Assembly: GCA_964408455.1 (NCBI GenBank)
Contig: CAYOZN010000004.1
Location: 62,001-126,000, forward strand
From: CAYOZN01 sp964408455
Lineage (GTDB): Bacteria > Planctomycetota > Phycisphaerae > UBA1845 > UTPLA1
Reading direction: 5' to 3'
Length of the DNA: 64,000 bases
Part shown: piece after piece, positions 29,513-39,895 of the stretch
Layout: each line of letters opens with the position of its first letter
Position numbering within the stretch: position 1 is the first letter of the stretch
Program-made: the position numbers and the translations under genes
The notes under the pieces: generated by a model
The model's input: only the letters and a program-made list of their open reading frames with translations
Told to the model about the DNA's origin: nothing
Database searches by the model: none

Positions 29513-32500
29513 TCATTTCGCGTCGTAAATATCGATCTCTGTGAAGAAGGTTCCCTCGCCCATGTCTTCGGCCACGAAGAGCAGCCAGCGGAACGGCCCC
29601 AGCGGCGCGTCATCCTGTGACGTGATCGACGAGCCGTGAATGCCGCCCTCGCCCAGCTCCTTTGAATTCACCGCGGCCAGGAGCGTCCAGCCGTCGTGCC
29701 GACCGGGCGCGATATCCGCCGACGGCATCTCGGTTGCGTTCGATGCCCAGACGCTGAACCATTGCGGCGCGCGGTTACTGCGATGCCACGAGTACGTGTT
29801 GATGCGATCGAGTGTCACTCCCTTGCCCAAGTCGGCATAGAACCGACCGTGACAGTCGTACCACACGCATCGCTGTGTGTCATCGTGGTTTTTTGCCACC
29901 TCGCCGTCGACCAGACGCGTAAATGCCCCGTTCACGACTCCGGACGCGCGGTTTGGTCGATAGCGGCCGCCTGCGTCGTACACCGTGAAAATCACGTTGT
30001 TGCCGGTCGACGCATCGGCGAAATCCTGCGAACTCGGCGGCCCCATCACCAGCGACGTAAAGCTGTCCTTGCGATCGATCGTCACCTTGCCGGCTGGCGT
30101 AACGCCGGTGTAGACCGTGGGCGGCGGCTCCGGATAGCGATAGCGCAGCACGACCGGCTGGCGCTGCGAGAAGTCGTCGTAAAGCGGCGCGGCCGCGCGA
30201 ATCGTGTCGTTGGGGTTCTTCGCCAGCGTCAGCGCCACCAGCTTAATCTTTGGATTGTCCGGCAGCGTCAATGTTGTGGCACCAGCGGGCACCTCCAGGC
30301 CGTACTTGAACAGGTAGCTGAACTGGTAAGACTCGTTGCCGCGCTTCGGATGGTGGCGATGGGTCGCGAACCAGGCAATCTCGTCGCGCTTGATGTAGCC
30401 GGTGTTGAAGCCGACCACCTTCCCTTCGCAGCGGAAGTCCACTTCTTCAAATTCGCGGTCGAAGATGCGATCGTCAAACTGCCCGACGAAACCCGTCCAT
30501 GCCTGGATGCTCAGTTCCTGGCCCGGCGCCTGGCCGACGCGAAATGTGCCGCGCGTGTCTTCCGACGCCGCAGCCAGCAGGTATAGCCGGTCATGATCGC
30601 CGGCGGGCAGCGCGATCTCCTGGCCGCGGCAACTGATCGCCTGCGTTTCGCCCGCACCGGTCGGCCCCAGCTCGAACCGGATGCCTTCGCTCACGATGAG
30701 GCGCGGCAGCATCTCCGCCGGAATGCTGCGACCCTCGGCATCGATTGCACCGTCGCCGGTTGCCCCGTCGGCGCTGACGATGTCCGCGTCGTAGTCGAGC
30801 TTCACGATCCTGCAACTCGGCCCATCCAACCGGGCCGGCGCCTGCCCGAAACGAACTGCGAAGCTTCGCGGGCTGTTTGGCGACAGATCGACCACCAATC
30901 TGCCATCCTTCAGCGCGCTGTCTGACTGGGACGGGACGCGGCGCTCCTGACCATCCACCTCCCACGCCTCGGCCAGGGGCGACGGGAACGAGACCGTTAT
31001 GCCGGTCGCGTCTTTACCCCAGAGTTCCTGTAGCCGGACAATCGTCCAATCACCGCGCTCCGCCTGCTTGATGGCGCGGATGTCGACCTGCGGCGAACTC
31101 ACGCGGGCGAGCGAAAAATTCCTGCCCAACGGTCCGCCGCTCGCGACGTTTCCGCGGCACTGGAATGCGATCAACGGCTGGTTCAGCCGCCGGCCCTGCC
31201 ACTCGCTGCGGCCTTCGCGCCAGTCGCCACTGTGACCGTACAGACCGTACACCATGTCGTGCCGTCCCCAGTCCTGGCTGTGCTGGTCCTTGTAGTTGCC
31301 GCGCACGCCGGGCGTGTAGAGCAGCGTCAGGCGTACTTCGTTGTCGGCCGGCTTGTCCGAGCCGAACTTGCTGTCCTCGAGAATCGTGACGCCGAACTTG
31401 CCGCTTTCGTCCGTCAGGTCGAACCACTCGTGCGACGGCACTTCGTACTTCGTCGGCTCATTGTTGCGGCGCTCGATCGTCCCCATGCCCCAGTTGTACG
31501 TTGCTTTTTCGTTTGTCGCCGCAAGCGGGAACGACGCCTTCAGTGCACACTCGGTGCCCTGCCAGTCGATGACATTGGCGATCTCGACGCGTCGGCCTGC
31601 ATCGCCGCGGGCGAGGCGGATGCGCTGCGTGATGATGGAATCTCTCGCGGTGCGCTCCACTTCGATTGCCACACGCACCGGCCCATCCTCGACAATGCGA
31701 ATCCTGGCAGGCCCCTCCACCGCACCCACGGGTGGATTCTTGCGATCGGCCCAGTCCATGTTCCACGCGGGATAGTGCTGAGGCTTTTCGTAGGTGAACA
31801 CCAGCCGGGCCGGGCCTGCGAGCAGTTCGCGATTGCCGTTCGCCTTGTCCACAACGCTCGCGATGTCGCCGGCGTCGTTGATCGTCACGCGGTAATGCTC
31901 GTTCTCGATTGTGCGCTCGGCCACTTTGAGCCGGCCCCTGTCGGAGAAGGCTTCGTCGGCCGGGCGCACGTCGTAGACGGCCAGTCCGACCGAGGGCACC
32001 TTTGCCAGAAAGGCGACTTTGACGCCCGGGTCGCCGGCATCGAGCACCTGCGAAGGCACTTCACGATTATCCGGCCCGAAGACACGAACGTCGTTCGGTG
32101 CAGCCCCGTCAAAATGTACGGTGCATTCGACCACATCCTCGCGATCGATTGCCAGCGGGTTGTACACGACGATGGGAATGCCCTTCGCCGTGGTGTCCAG
32201 TGCCCGTGCAAATGCGCCGACGGAATCCTCCAGCACGGCGGCAAAGCCGTTTGATGCCACGATCTCGTCATTCCACGAATAGCGATAGGCCCGCGGAATG
32301 CTGGTGCCGGGCAGGATGTCATGCATCTGGTTGGCCAGCAGCCGCACCCAGCTCCTGTACAGCTTTTCCTTCGGGTACTTGGCTCCGCCCAGCCAATCCG
32401 CGGCCACGGCCATTCGCTCGGCCGCATCCGCCAGGATCTCGTTCTTGCGGTTCCATCGCTTCATGTAGGACTGCGACGTCAGCGTGCCCGCTGAATGCTC

Positions 32501-33421
32501 GGTCAGCAGCAGATCGCCCCTGTATTTCGGCAGGCGCGCCTTCTGCGCGGGCGTGATGTCCTTGTACATCTGGTCGGACGAGACCAGCGCGACGATGATC
32601 TTACTGTCGGGGTTGCCCTGGCTGGCCAGATAATTGGCCACGTCCTCCGGCTTTGGTGCCCCGCCCATGTCACCGACGCCGTAGTAGTGATAGTCGGCGA
32701 AAACGCCGTATTGCCTGCCGTTCTTCTCCACGCGTTCGACCCACTGCGGATTCGTGTCCACGCGGCCCTTGATCGCGCCGACATACGGGCCAGGATCGAA
32801 CGCGGCGATGATCGACTTGCCGTCGAGCCCTTCCCACACGCCGATCTTGAAGGGAATGCCGACGGCCGAGCCCCACGTCAGCTTCTGCGTCGAGAAGCCG
32901 ATCAGGCCGCAGTGCGCCCAGATGCTCGGCATCGAAGCCGGAAAGCCGAAGCAGTCGGGCAGCATGAAGTCGACGCTCTCCTTCCCGAACTCACGGCGGA
33001 AGAATTCGTTACCGAGCAGCACCTGCCGGATGATTGCCTCGGCGGATGGCACGTTCACGTCGCCCTCGTCCACCGACGAGCCGCTGACGAACCACCGCCC
33101 CTCGGCGATATGCTTCTTGAGCTGTTCGTATTTCTCGGGGTAATACTCCTTCATCATCTCGTAGCGCACCGAGCCGGTGAAGTTGAAGACGTAGCCCGGG
33201 TGCTTCTCGAACAGGGCGAAGTTCTGATCGAGGGTGTCGAGGATGTAGCGATCGATGGTCGTGCAGAAGTCCCAGCGCCACTGCGTATCCAGATGGGCGT
33301 AGCCGACGCAGTAGAGCACCTTGTCCTTCGACAGGTCGTACCTGGGCTCTTCCGCCCGCACGGTGGACCGGGCAAGCACCAGAAACATAAAAACTGCGGC
33401 AAGCGTGCGAATCGCGTGCAT
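29513..33421 (-). CDS. Secreted GH38 alpha-mannosidase
   Basis: A 1302-residue exported enzyme of glycoside hydrolase family 38, which removes alpha-linked mannose from glycans with a zinc-dependent retaining mechanism. Signal peptide residues 1-23. Zinc ligands H43 and D45 (YAHLDTQW), nucleophile D156 (FMLPDCFGFPASMP), and the late signature NQMHDILPGTS with H367 and D368 are all visible, followed by the mid and C-terminal beta domains. The last 150 residues (TYSWHRSNRAPQWFSVWAS...FFTEIDIYDA) resemble a discoidin/F5-8-type carbohydrate-binding module. The first zinc motif differs from the common HxHxDxxW. It probably degrades mannose-rich polysaccharide outside the cell or in the periplasm. 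Confidence 0.9.
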   Translation of the reverse strand: MHAIRTLAAVFMFLVLARSTVRAEEPRYDLSKDKVLYCVGYAHLDTQWRWDFCTTIDRYILDTLDQNFALFEKHPGYVFNFTGSVRYEMMKEYYPEKYEQLKKHIAEGRWFVSGSSVDEGDVNVPSAEAIIRQVLLGNEFFRREFGKESVDFMLPDCFGFPASMPSIWAHCGLIGFSTQKLTWGSAVGIPFKIGVWEGLDGKSIIAAFDPGPYVGAIKGRVDTNPQWVERVEKNGRQYGVFADYHYYGVGDMGGAPKPEDVANYLASQGNPDSKIIVALVSSDQMYKDITPAQKARLPKYRGDLLLTEHSAGTLTSQSYMKRWNRKNEILADAAERMAVAADWLGGAKYPKEKLYRSWVRLLANQMHDILPGTSIPRAYRYSWNDEIVASNGFAAVLEDSVGAFARALDTTAKGIPIVVYNPLAIDREDVVECTVHFDGAAPNDVRVFGPDNREVPSQVLDAGDPGVKVAFLAKVPSVGLAVYDVRPADEAFSDRGRLKVAERTIENEHYRVTINDAGDIASVVDKANGNRELLAGPARLVFTYEKPQHYPAWNMDWADRKNPPVGAVEGPARIRIVEDGPVRVAIEVERTARDSIITQRIRLARGDAGRRVEIANVIDWQGTECALKASFPLAATNEKATYNWGMGTIERRNNEPTKYEVPSHEWFDLTDESGKFGVTILEDSKFGSDKPADNEVRLTLLYTPGVRGNYKDQHSQDWGRHDMVYGLYGHSGDWREGRSEWQGRRLNQPLIAFQCRGNVASGGPLGRNFSLARVSSPQVDIRAIKQAERGDWTIVRLQELWGKDATGITVSFPSPLAEAWEVDGQERRVPSQSDSALKDGRLVVDLSPNSPRSFAVRFGQAPARLDGPSCRIVKLDYDADIVSADGATGDGAIDAEGRSIPAEMLPRLIVSEGIRFELGPTGAGETQAISCRGQEIALPAGDHDRLYLLAAASEDTRGTFRVGQAPGQELSIQAWTGFVGQFDDRIFDREFEEVDFRCEGKVVGFNTGYIKRDEIAWFATHRHHPKRGNESYQFSYLFKYGLEVPAGATTLTLPDNPKIKLVALTLAKNPNDTIRAAAPLYDDFSQRQPVVLRYRYPEPPPTVYTGVTPAGKVTIDRKDSFTSLVMGPPSSQDFADASTGNNVIFTVYDAGGRYRPNRASGVVNGAFTRLVDGEVAKNHDDTQRCVWYDCHGRFYADLGKGVTLDRINTYSWHRSNRAPQWFSVWASNATEMPSADIAPGRHDGWTLLAAVNSKELGEGGIHGSSITSQDDAPLGPFRWLLFVAEDMGEGTFFTEIDIYDAK

Positions 33422-33655
33422 GTGACGACCCCTTCTTTCCGGCGACGACGATGTGCGACCCGCGCCGCATGGAGCAGGCGTGTGAACGGGCCTGGGAAGG
33501 GCCCTTCGACGCGGTGCGGGTCCGCTGAGAAAACCAGTCTGCGGTTCAATGTACCACGGCGCGTCGGGGCGACGCCACCGCGGGGCGATTGGACAGGTAA
33601 GGCCTTTTTAGCAGAAAAGGGGCAGCCGCTGCACGAAATGCTCAATTTGCCGAGC

Positions 33656-33703
33656 AAAAAAAACGGGCGATTCGGCCCGAGCTCGCGCGAGCCGAAACGC
33701 CCG
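33656..33703 (-). terminator. Rho-independent terminator, minus strand
   Basis: Arms CGGGCGTTTCGGC (33703-33691) and GCCGAATCGCCCG (33676-33664) pair 12 of 13 bases on the minus strand, followed by eight T (33663-33656). It lies 48 bases after the stop of the beta-propeller protein gene and isolates it from the mannosidase gene. Confidence 0.88.
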
Positions 33704-33750
33704 TATGAAGACTTCGCCGCGCTGCGGCGCATTTGCGGTGCCCTGACCGC

Positions 33751-35997
33751 CTAGCCGCCCAGCCTTGCGGACACGAACGCCGGCACGTCGCGGCCATCCG
33801 GCAGGCCGTCGCCGTTCAGATCGCTGCGTGCAACGTATGCGGCATCGCTTTCATCGCCGATCAGCACCGAGATGAACAGCGCCTGGTCGACGTCGTCCAG
33901 GTCTCCGTCCGCGTCGATATCCCCGGCGAGTCCGGTCGAACCCATCAGGATCTGAACCACGCCCTGGCTCATGGCGCTGGCCCACAGGTGGCCGTCCGCG
34001 TCAAAGACGGGGCTGGAGACCTGCCAGTGCGTCAGCGGCGAGTTTGCGGTGGTGTAGTGCGTCCACTGGCCGGTCTCCCCGCGCACGCTGATGCCGCCGG
34101 TGTAGGGCCAGGTTTCGGGCTGTTGGGTGGTGACCGCGAGCCTGCCATCGCTTTCACGGACTGCCACACCGGTGACATTGGTGCCGGGCCAGCCGGCCTG
34201 GGCGACTGTCGTGGTCGTCCACGTCGTGCCGTCAAAGTGCAGCAGCTTTCCGGCAACGCCCACCCAGATGCCACCGATCGGATCAGGCTCCAGATCAAAC
34301 AGCGAGCCCAGCGTGAGCGGCGAATTCGTCGAATCCCACGTCGACCACGTGCCGTCGGCATTGCGCCGATGAAGCTGAACGTACGTCAGCACCCACAAGG
34401 TGCCGGATGCATCGGTCGCCACGTCCAGCACATCATTCATCGTCCAGCCGGGCGGCGCCCAGGTGTGCAGGACCCATTGAAGCGCTTCGGCGTCGTAATG
34501 CCAGACGCCAACGTACCGCTCGCCAACCCAGATCGTGCCGTCGCCGTCGCGCGTGATGCCGGTCGAGATCATTGAACCAAAGCTGGAATTCTGAAAATTC
34601 CAGAAGCCGGAGAAACTTCCCGTCTCGGGCTCCCACCGCCCGACGCCATTGCCGGCCATCCATATATTGCCGAATTCGTCCTCGCACATGGCGTAAATCG
34701 GCTCGCTGCCCGCCCACGGATAGGGCTCCGACTGCTCGTTGTGATTGCCCCAGTTGCGCCAACGCGCCGGTGCGTAGGCGTCGTTACCCGCCATCATCGA
34801 CATGCCGCCTTCGCCGGTGGCAAACCACATGTTTCCGGCCGAATCACACTGAATCCGATCGACGAAATAATCCGGCAGGCCGCTGTTGTAGGTGTTGAAG
34901 ATTTCGAGGAGCTGGCCCCAGCTGTCGAAGTGGCGCACGGCGCCGAGTACGCCGTTGCCGCCGTAATTGTTGATCCAGACGTCGCCATGGGGCCGCGGAT
35001 GAATGGACCCCGGGATATCTTTCGCGTTGACGAAGAACACCGGAAATTCACCGCCGCTCATCTGATAGATGTCGCCATACCACGCCCCGGCATAAACCAG
35101 TCCGGTCACCGGGTCCATTCCCAGGGCCGTGACGGTGCCTTGCGAGCCGAGGTCGAACGACTGGAACGACGTGCCGTCCCATTTCCACAGGCCGGCCTGG
35201 CTGGTGGTGATCCAGACGTTGCCCTCCATGTCTTCGAGCATGTCGTTCATGGGATATGGGCAGTCTCGCAGCACCCAGTTGCTGCCGTCGTATTCGGCCA
35301 TGCCGCCCAGCACGCTGTGGGTGACGTACACCCGCCCGCTGGCCCCCACGTGAACGGAATTCACGTTGTACCACGGAGGACTCCACGGTAGCTGCTGACC
35401 GACCATGAACTGCGTCCAGACGCCGGTGCCGGGGTGGAAGCGAAACAGCGCGCCACTGGAAAACTGCGGGCTGACGTTGGTAAGCCAGAGATTACCCTGT
35501 GCGTCGATGTCGACCGAACGTACCTCGTCGAGGATCAGGGGGGAATTTGCGGCATTGAACGTCTGCCACATCTGGTCGGGCGCGGCGTTGCGATCAAAGC
35601 GTGTCAGCCCCCCGGCGCTCGCCAGCCAGATGATGCCGTCCGGGGCGAAGGCCATGTCATGCACGAGCACGGATGGAATCGGATGGTGCACGCTGGACCA
35701 GACGTGCCATGCGCCCGCGTCGAATCCGCCGCCGGGAAGCGGCGTGTAGGGAAGCTCCGACGCGGGCAGCATGGCAAGCCCCACTTCTCCAAAGAATAAC
35801 ATGCGGCCCACGATCCAGAGGTTGCCCTCGGAATCGAAATCCAGCACGCGAATTTCTTCGCCCGGCACTCCGGTCGTGCTGGGTTTAATGATGTTCCATT
35901 CCGGCGACTGGCCAAGTCCTGCCTGGCAAAGTGTCAGTGCAATTGCAGCCGCAGCCAGCCCGTGTCGAATCTTCGTGTGACGTGTCGGATCGAGCAT
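33751..35997 (-). CDS. Secreted beta-propeller protein with C-terminal dockerin-like domain
   Basis: A 748-residue exported protein. Signal peptide about residues 1-29, then many repeats of the two-component-regulator-propeller type: VLDFDSEGNLWIVG, VHDMAFAPDGIIWLAS, VRSVDIDAQGNLWLTN, MCEDEFGNIWMAG, VATDASGTLWVLT. They form one or two seven-bladed propellers. The C-terminus is a dockerin-like pair of calcium loops, GDIDADGDLDDVDQALFISVLIG and SDLNGDGLPDGRDVPAFVSARLGG, closely similar to the end of the next gene. No kinase domain is attached, so it is a free propeller. It lies 50 bases downstream of the beta-helix gene on the same strand and the two are probably co-transcribed. Confidence 0.87.
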   Translation of the reverse strand: MLDPTRHTKIRHGLAAAAIALTLCQAGLGQSPEWNIIKPSTTGVPGEEIRVLDFDSEGNLWIVGRMLFFGEVGLAMLPASELPYTPLPGGGFDAGAWHVWSSVHHPIPSVLVHDMAFAPDGIIWLASAGGLTRFDRNAAPDQMWQTFNAANSPLILDEVRSVDIDAQGNLWLTNVSPQFSSGALFRFHPGTGVWTQFMVGQQLPWSPPWYNVNSVHVGASGRVYVTHSVLGGMAEYDGSNWVLRDCPYPMNDMLEDMEGNVWITTSQAGLWKWDGTSFQSFDLGSQGTVTALGMDPVTGLVYAGAWYGDIYQMSGGEFPVFFVNAKDIPGSIHPRPHGDVWINNYGGNGVLGAVRHFDSWGQLLEIFNTYNSGLPDYFVDRIQCDSAGNMWFATGEGGMSMMAGNDAYAPARWRNWGNHNEQSEPYPWAGSEPIYAMCEDEFGNIWMAGNGVGRWEPETGSFSGFWNFQNSSFGSMISTGITRDGDGTIWVGERYVGVWHYDAEALQWVLHTWAPPGWTMNDVLDVATDASGTLWVLTYVQLHRRNADGTWSTWDSTNSPLTLGSLFDLEPDPIGGIWVGVAGKLLHFDGTTWTTTTVAQAGWPGTNVTGVAVRESDGRLAVTTQQPETWPYTGGISVRGETGQWTHYTTANSPLTHWQVSSPVFDADGHLWASAMSQGVVQILMGSTGLAGDIDADGDLDDVDQALFISVLIGDESDAAYVARSDLNGDGLPDGRDVPAFVSARLGG

Positions 35998-36047
35998 TTA
36001 AGCCTCCTCGCCCATTCATGAGGGCCGCACCTCATGCCGCCTGCGCC

Positions 36048-39000
36048 TCAGTGCGCCAAAAACGACTCCACAAACGGTTGAATGTCACGTCCGTTGGTAA
36101 TTGCATCCCCGTTAAGATCGCTGCGCGCGACGTACTCGGCGTTGGTATTCGCGCCCAGCAGCACGTCCCGGAATAACTCAGCGTCGAACAAATCGACGTC
36201 GCCGTCGCCGTCAATGTCACCCGTCTCTGCCGGCAGTCCCGGCAGCACGGTAAATGGGCCGCCGGTGGACGATGTTGTCTGGAAGCGAAGATCGCGCGCG
36301 ATGACGCGCACTCGCACTTCGTCCACGCCGGCGCTGGCCGGCAACCGCCAGGGGTAGGACGTGCTGTCGCCCGGCAGGTCGCGCGCGACGATGTGCCACG
36401 TGCGACTGCCGTCGTACGAAGCCTGCACGTCGAACGAACGCAATGCCTCGTCATCCGACGCCTCCCAGCTGACGGGCACGACGGAGCCGCCGGCGTAGGA
36501 CTGCCCGGCCGAGGGCGCCAGCAATTGCACCGCAGGGGGCGCATCGCCCAGCGACGCGTCGGGTCGAATTGAGAAATAGTCGGTGAATTCCCAGCGCCAG
36601 CGGCCGCCCGCGCCCGATGTGTAGCGCACGCCGATGCGTGCCAGGTCGGTGCTGACGGGTGGCACCGTCATGCCGAGCGACAGACAGGTGACACCGGTGT
36701 GCGCGCCGCCCAGCGAGTCCAAGTACATGTCACTCTCGATGAACAGGACAGCATCGACCGAACCCGAGGAGCCGGGCAACACGTCGTAGCAGATCGGCAC
36801 GTGCTCGCCGGGACGGAAGACGCCGGCGATGGGATGCGGGACAACACTGCCGATAAAATCCGGGTACGGCGTGTCGAACATGATCTCGTCCCAGCCCTCC
36901 TGCCCGGCATTGTCGATTGCCGTGACGCGAAGGACCGATCGCGCGTTGTTTGACGAAGGCGGGGCCGGCGGGACGACGATCTCGACGGACCGGGCGCTGC
37001 CGGGAATGCCGTCGAGAAGCAATTCAAGCGGCGGGTTTTCGCTGTGCGGCGAGTAGTCGACGCGGAAACCCGTGATGACCGCGTCGTCAAAGGCGGTCCA
37101 GTGCAGGATGACTTTCCGGCCTTCCTCGAGCAGGAAGGCGTGTTCCTCCAGACGCACGACCGGCGGGTGATCCCCGACGTTGGGCGCTTCCGTGCGGAAT
37201 GGCACGACGTGCGCGAAGCCGTTGACGAGTTCTCCCTGGCCGCCGGGATTGCTGAAATGGACGGGGCCGCTCGGGTCGCCCCACCAGTTGTGAAGCGCGG
37301 TCGCGGAATAACTTAACGGATTCTGCACTTCCAGCGCCACCGCGTTGCTTTCGAAGAAGTTGGGATTGGTGTCGCCATCGAGGTTGGCCGAGCCGCTTCC
37401 GAAACCCGCCGGCACGCCGGGCGAGGTGCGAAGGCCGATCCCATTGTCAATGAACTGACACTTGCGCGCGACGATGTGGCCCCGGGCATATGCCGCCGCT
37501 CCTTCGCCGTTGCCTTCCATGCGGCAGGATTCAAGCCGAACCACCGTCTCGTCGGCTCCGAAACCCCACGCCGAGCCGCGGACGATGCAGTGCTCCATCT
37601 TCGGCCGCGTATTCGTGCGGAAGGAAATGCTCTCCCACTCCTGCGCCGGATCGAACCGCTCGAAGACGATCGGCGCGTCGGGCAGGCCTTCGGCGATAAT
37701 CGCCGATTCGAAATAGCTGAAGAAGTAGGCGCCCGGGCCGAAACGCACCGTCGCGCCCGGATCGATCGTCAAAAAGCCGCTGATCTGGGGGAACGATGGA
37801 TCGAAGTCGATGCGATACGGCAGGCCGGCGTCGGCGAAGGTGACGCGTCCCAGGAAGCTGCCGATGCCGCCGTGGACATAATTATTGATATTGCCCGACA
37901 GAGGCAGCGTGCTGCCGCGGGCAATGCCGCCGCCGACCAGGTGCACCGGATACAGGTTGCCGGAGATATCGTTGTCCGGGCCGAAGAAGTAGTCGTAGCC
38001 GTGCAACTGGAACGGCGCCTCCTGTGTCACGTTCGTGGCATCAATGTGGTTGAGATACAGCGGTTGACCGGGGTGCCAGCGGAACGACTGGAGCACGCTG
38101 CCGTTCATGTTGACGTTGTCCAGCAGCACATAGCTGTCCAGCACTTCGACCGTTGGGCCGGCAAAGCTGGTATTGCGGATGGCCAGCGATCCCTCGCCGA
38201 TGCGTACATCGCCATCGCCGGTGAAGCTCGAGTTGTCGATCACGATCGTCTTCGTGTCTTCGCCGTAAAGCACTTCATTCCAGTGGACGAACACCGTGAG
38301 ATCGGACTGGACGTGGTCGAGTCGTGCCGTGCCGCCGGGGGCGATCTCGAGTCCCTTCCCGAACCAGCCGCCGACGCCGCCGGTCAGCGTGATTGGCGAT
38401 TCGCTTGAACCCAGGAACTCGGCGACGCCCTCGACGCGCAGGTTGGCAGTTGACTCGACGGCAAGCTGCGAACCCGGGCTGAAGTGAATGGCCCCGAGCA
38501 CGTACAGGACCGCGTTGTCTTCGATCTGCACCTGGACGCCGGGGTCCACGATTACCGTGCCGCCGGCGAGAATCGACGCGTCTGAACTTAATACGATCGG
38601 GCTTTGTGCGCTCGTCCAGTGCACTGTCTCTCCGGGGGCAGGCAAGGCAGGGCCGGACGGCGGCGCCTGATTGAGCGTGAGCGTGTCGATGCCCACGTAC
38701 GAAGCAAAACAACCAAAATTGCAGGCGTCGTTCACGACGTAGCGAATTGCCAGCCGGCCTGCGCCGGGCAGGTCGACGGTCACGGGCGTCCAACCCGTCA
38801 GCGGAATGGGGTCAAATTCCGCAAGTAATATCGAAAAATCCCCCACGGCGGTCGGGCCCGAGCCGGTGCCGGTGCCACCGCCGGGCGAGTACCGAACCTG
38901 GAGGACATCCTGGTTGCTCGATGAAAAGCGCCGAAAATAAAACGTGAACTTGTCACCGGCCGCCTGATTCGGGATGCCGGGCAGGATCATCCACTGGCTG

Positions 39001-39314
39001 ATGTCGCCGCCAAAATCATCGGTCGAATCGCTTTGGACGCAGAGATACCCGGCACCATCGCGCGGGGGAAACCAGTCGTTAATCCCGGCCTGCCAGACGC
39101 CGCCGCCGGCAGGAGCGCTCTGGTTTCGGAACATCCAACCGGCATCGACCAGACTTTGTGGACCCGGCTGTTGCGGGGAGGTGGCGCCCACGTTGTCGAA
39201 GCCCTCAGCAAAGTCTGATTGTGCATATGCGCTTGCACAGACCAGGACCGTGCCGACCAACGCCGCCAGCACTGGGACGCTGTTGGGACGCCTTGTGATT
39301 GCATGGCTTCGCAT
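36048..39314 (-). CDS. Secreted beta-helix protein with C-terminal dockerin-like domain
   Basis: A 1088-residue exported protein. Signal peptide about residues 1-31 (VPVLAALVGTVLVCASAYA), an N-terminal jelly-roll domain of about 190 residues (FAEGFDNVGA...DAGWMFRNQS; choice-of-anchor type), a right-handed beta-helix (VHWTSAQSPIVLSSDASILAGG onwards), Ig-like domains (PPVVRLEEHAFLLEEGRKV; PPAVQLLAPSAGQSYAGGSVVPVSW) and a dockerin-like end (GDIDGDGDVDLFDAELFRDVLLG; SDLNGDAITNGRDIQPFVESFLAH). AAAGGAG stands eight bases before the ATG at 39314; the frame is open to 39536, but the longer start lacks a ribosome-binding site and would bury the signal peptide. Confidence 0.85.
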   Translation of the reverse strand: MRSHAITRRPNSVPVLAALVGTVLVCASAYAQSDFAEGFDNVGATSPQQPGPQSLVDAGWMFRNQSAPAGGGVWQAGINDWFPPRDGAGYLCVQSDSTDDFGGDISQWMILPGIPNQAAGDKFTFYFRRFSSSNQDVLQVRYSPGGGTGTGSGPTAVGDFSILLAEFDPIPLTGWTPVTVDLPGAGRLAIRYVVNDACNFGCFASYVGIDTLTLNQAPPSGPALPAPGETVHWTSAQSPIVLSSDASILAGGTVIVDPGVQVQIEDNAVLYVLGAIHFSPGSQLAVESTANLRVEGVAEFLGSSESPITLTGGVGGWFGKGLEIAPGGTARLDHVQSDLTVFVHWNEVLYGEDTKTIVIDNSSFTGDGDVRIGEGSLAIRNTSFAGPTVEVLDSYVLLDNVNMNGSVLQSFRWHPGQPLYLNHIDATNVTQEAPFQLHGYDYFFGPDNDISGNLYPVHLVGGGIARGSTLPLSGNINNYVHGGIGSFLGRVTFADAGLPYRIDFDPSFPQISGFLTIDPGATVRFGPGAYFFSYFESAIIAEGLPDAPIVFERFDPAQEWESISFRTNTRPKMEHCIVRGSAWGFGADETVVRLESCRMEGNGEGAAAYARGHIVARKCQFIDNGIGLRTSPGVPAGFGSGSANLDGDTNPNFFESNAVALEVQNPLSYSATALHNWWGDPSGPVHFSNPGGQGELVNGFAHVVPFRTEAPNVGDHPPVVRLEEHAFLLEEGRKVILHWTAFDDAVITGFRVDYSPHSENPPLELLLDGIPGSARSVEIVVPPAPPSSNNARSVLRVTAIDNAGQEGWDEIMFDTPYPDFIGSVVPHPIAGVFRPGEHVPICYDVLPGSSGSVDAVLFIESDMYLDSLGGAHTGVTCLSLGMTVPPVSTDLARIGVRYTSGAGGRWRWEFTDYFSIRPDASLGDAPPAVQLLAPSAGQSYAGGSVVPVSWEASDDEALRSFDVQASYDGSRTWHIVARDLPGDSTSYPWRLPASAGVDEVRVRVIARDLRFQTTSSTGGPFTVLPGLPAETGDIDGDGDVDLFDAELFRDVLLGANTNAEYVARSDLNGDAITNGRDIQPFVESFLAH

Positions 39315-39895
39315 AGGGTTGCTCCTTTTCCGAACATCCCGGCGCGCCGGGAGCCGTTTTAACCGGGGTCCATGGTTGGCTATATCTGAACAGCGCGAGG
39401 TGTCGCGCGAGGTTCGGTTGGTCCGGCGCACCGTGCCTGCGATAGGCAACTGGCGTTCCGCGATTCGCTGCTGGACGCAGATGGCGAACCGAGCGATTTT
39501 CGAGACGCCGCCTGCCGGCGCGAAAGTTCGTTTCATTAATCAAAACAGCAACGGCCGGCGCTTTACGCCGTCAAAATGCATAGGAACTTACCTGAGTGCC
39601 CAAACGCCCATCTCGCTAACCCAAGCCGCTCGGGATACCGGACGATGCCACGCTGTCATTGAGAAAGGCACATGGCACCGGCGCTGGAATGCCGTTTGCT
39701 TAGCCAAGCTACGGCGAGCGACGCCAATCCCGTACGCGTTTGAAGATTGTCCGAATCGAAATCCGCGTTGCTGAGGCGATTTGGGCGGCGGTACGAGACT
39801 CAATCAAACCGCTACCTCGTGCGGCCTGCCGCGCGGGCCCGATCCGCACCGGGTGAAAACACACAGTTTTCAGTGGTTGCTGTGGATTTACACAC
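39315..39895. other. Intergenic region between divergent surface and signalling genes
   Basis: About 580 bases. Possible frames are of shadow quality; a minus-strand frame (39709-40005) contains a short helix-turn-helix-like string (TAAQIASATRISIRTIFKRV) but lies antisense to the sigma factor start. I see no clear promoter or hairpin. Confidence 0.5.
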
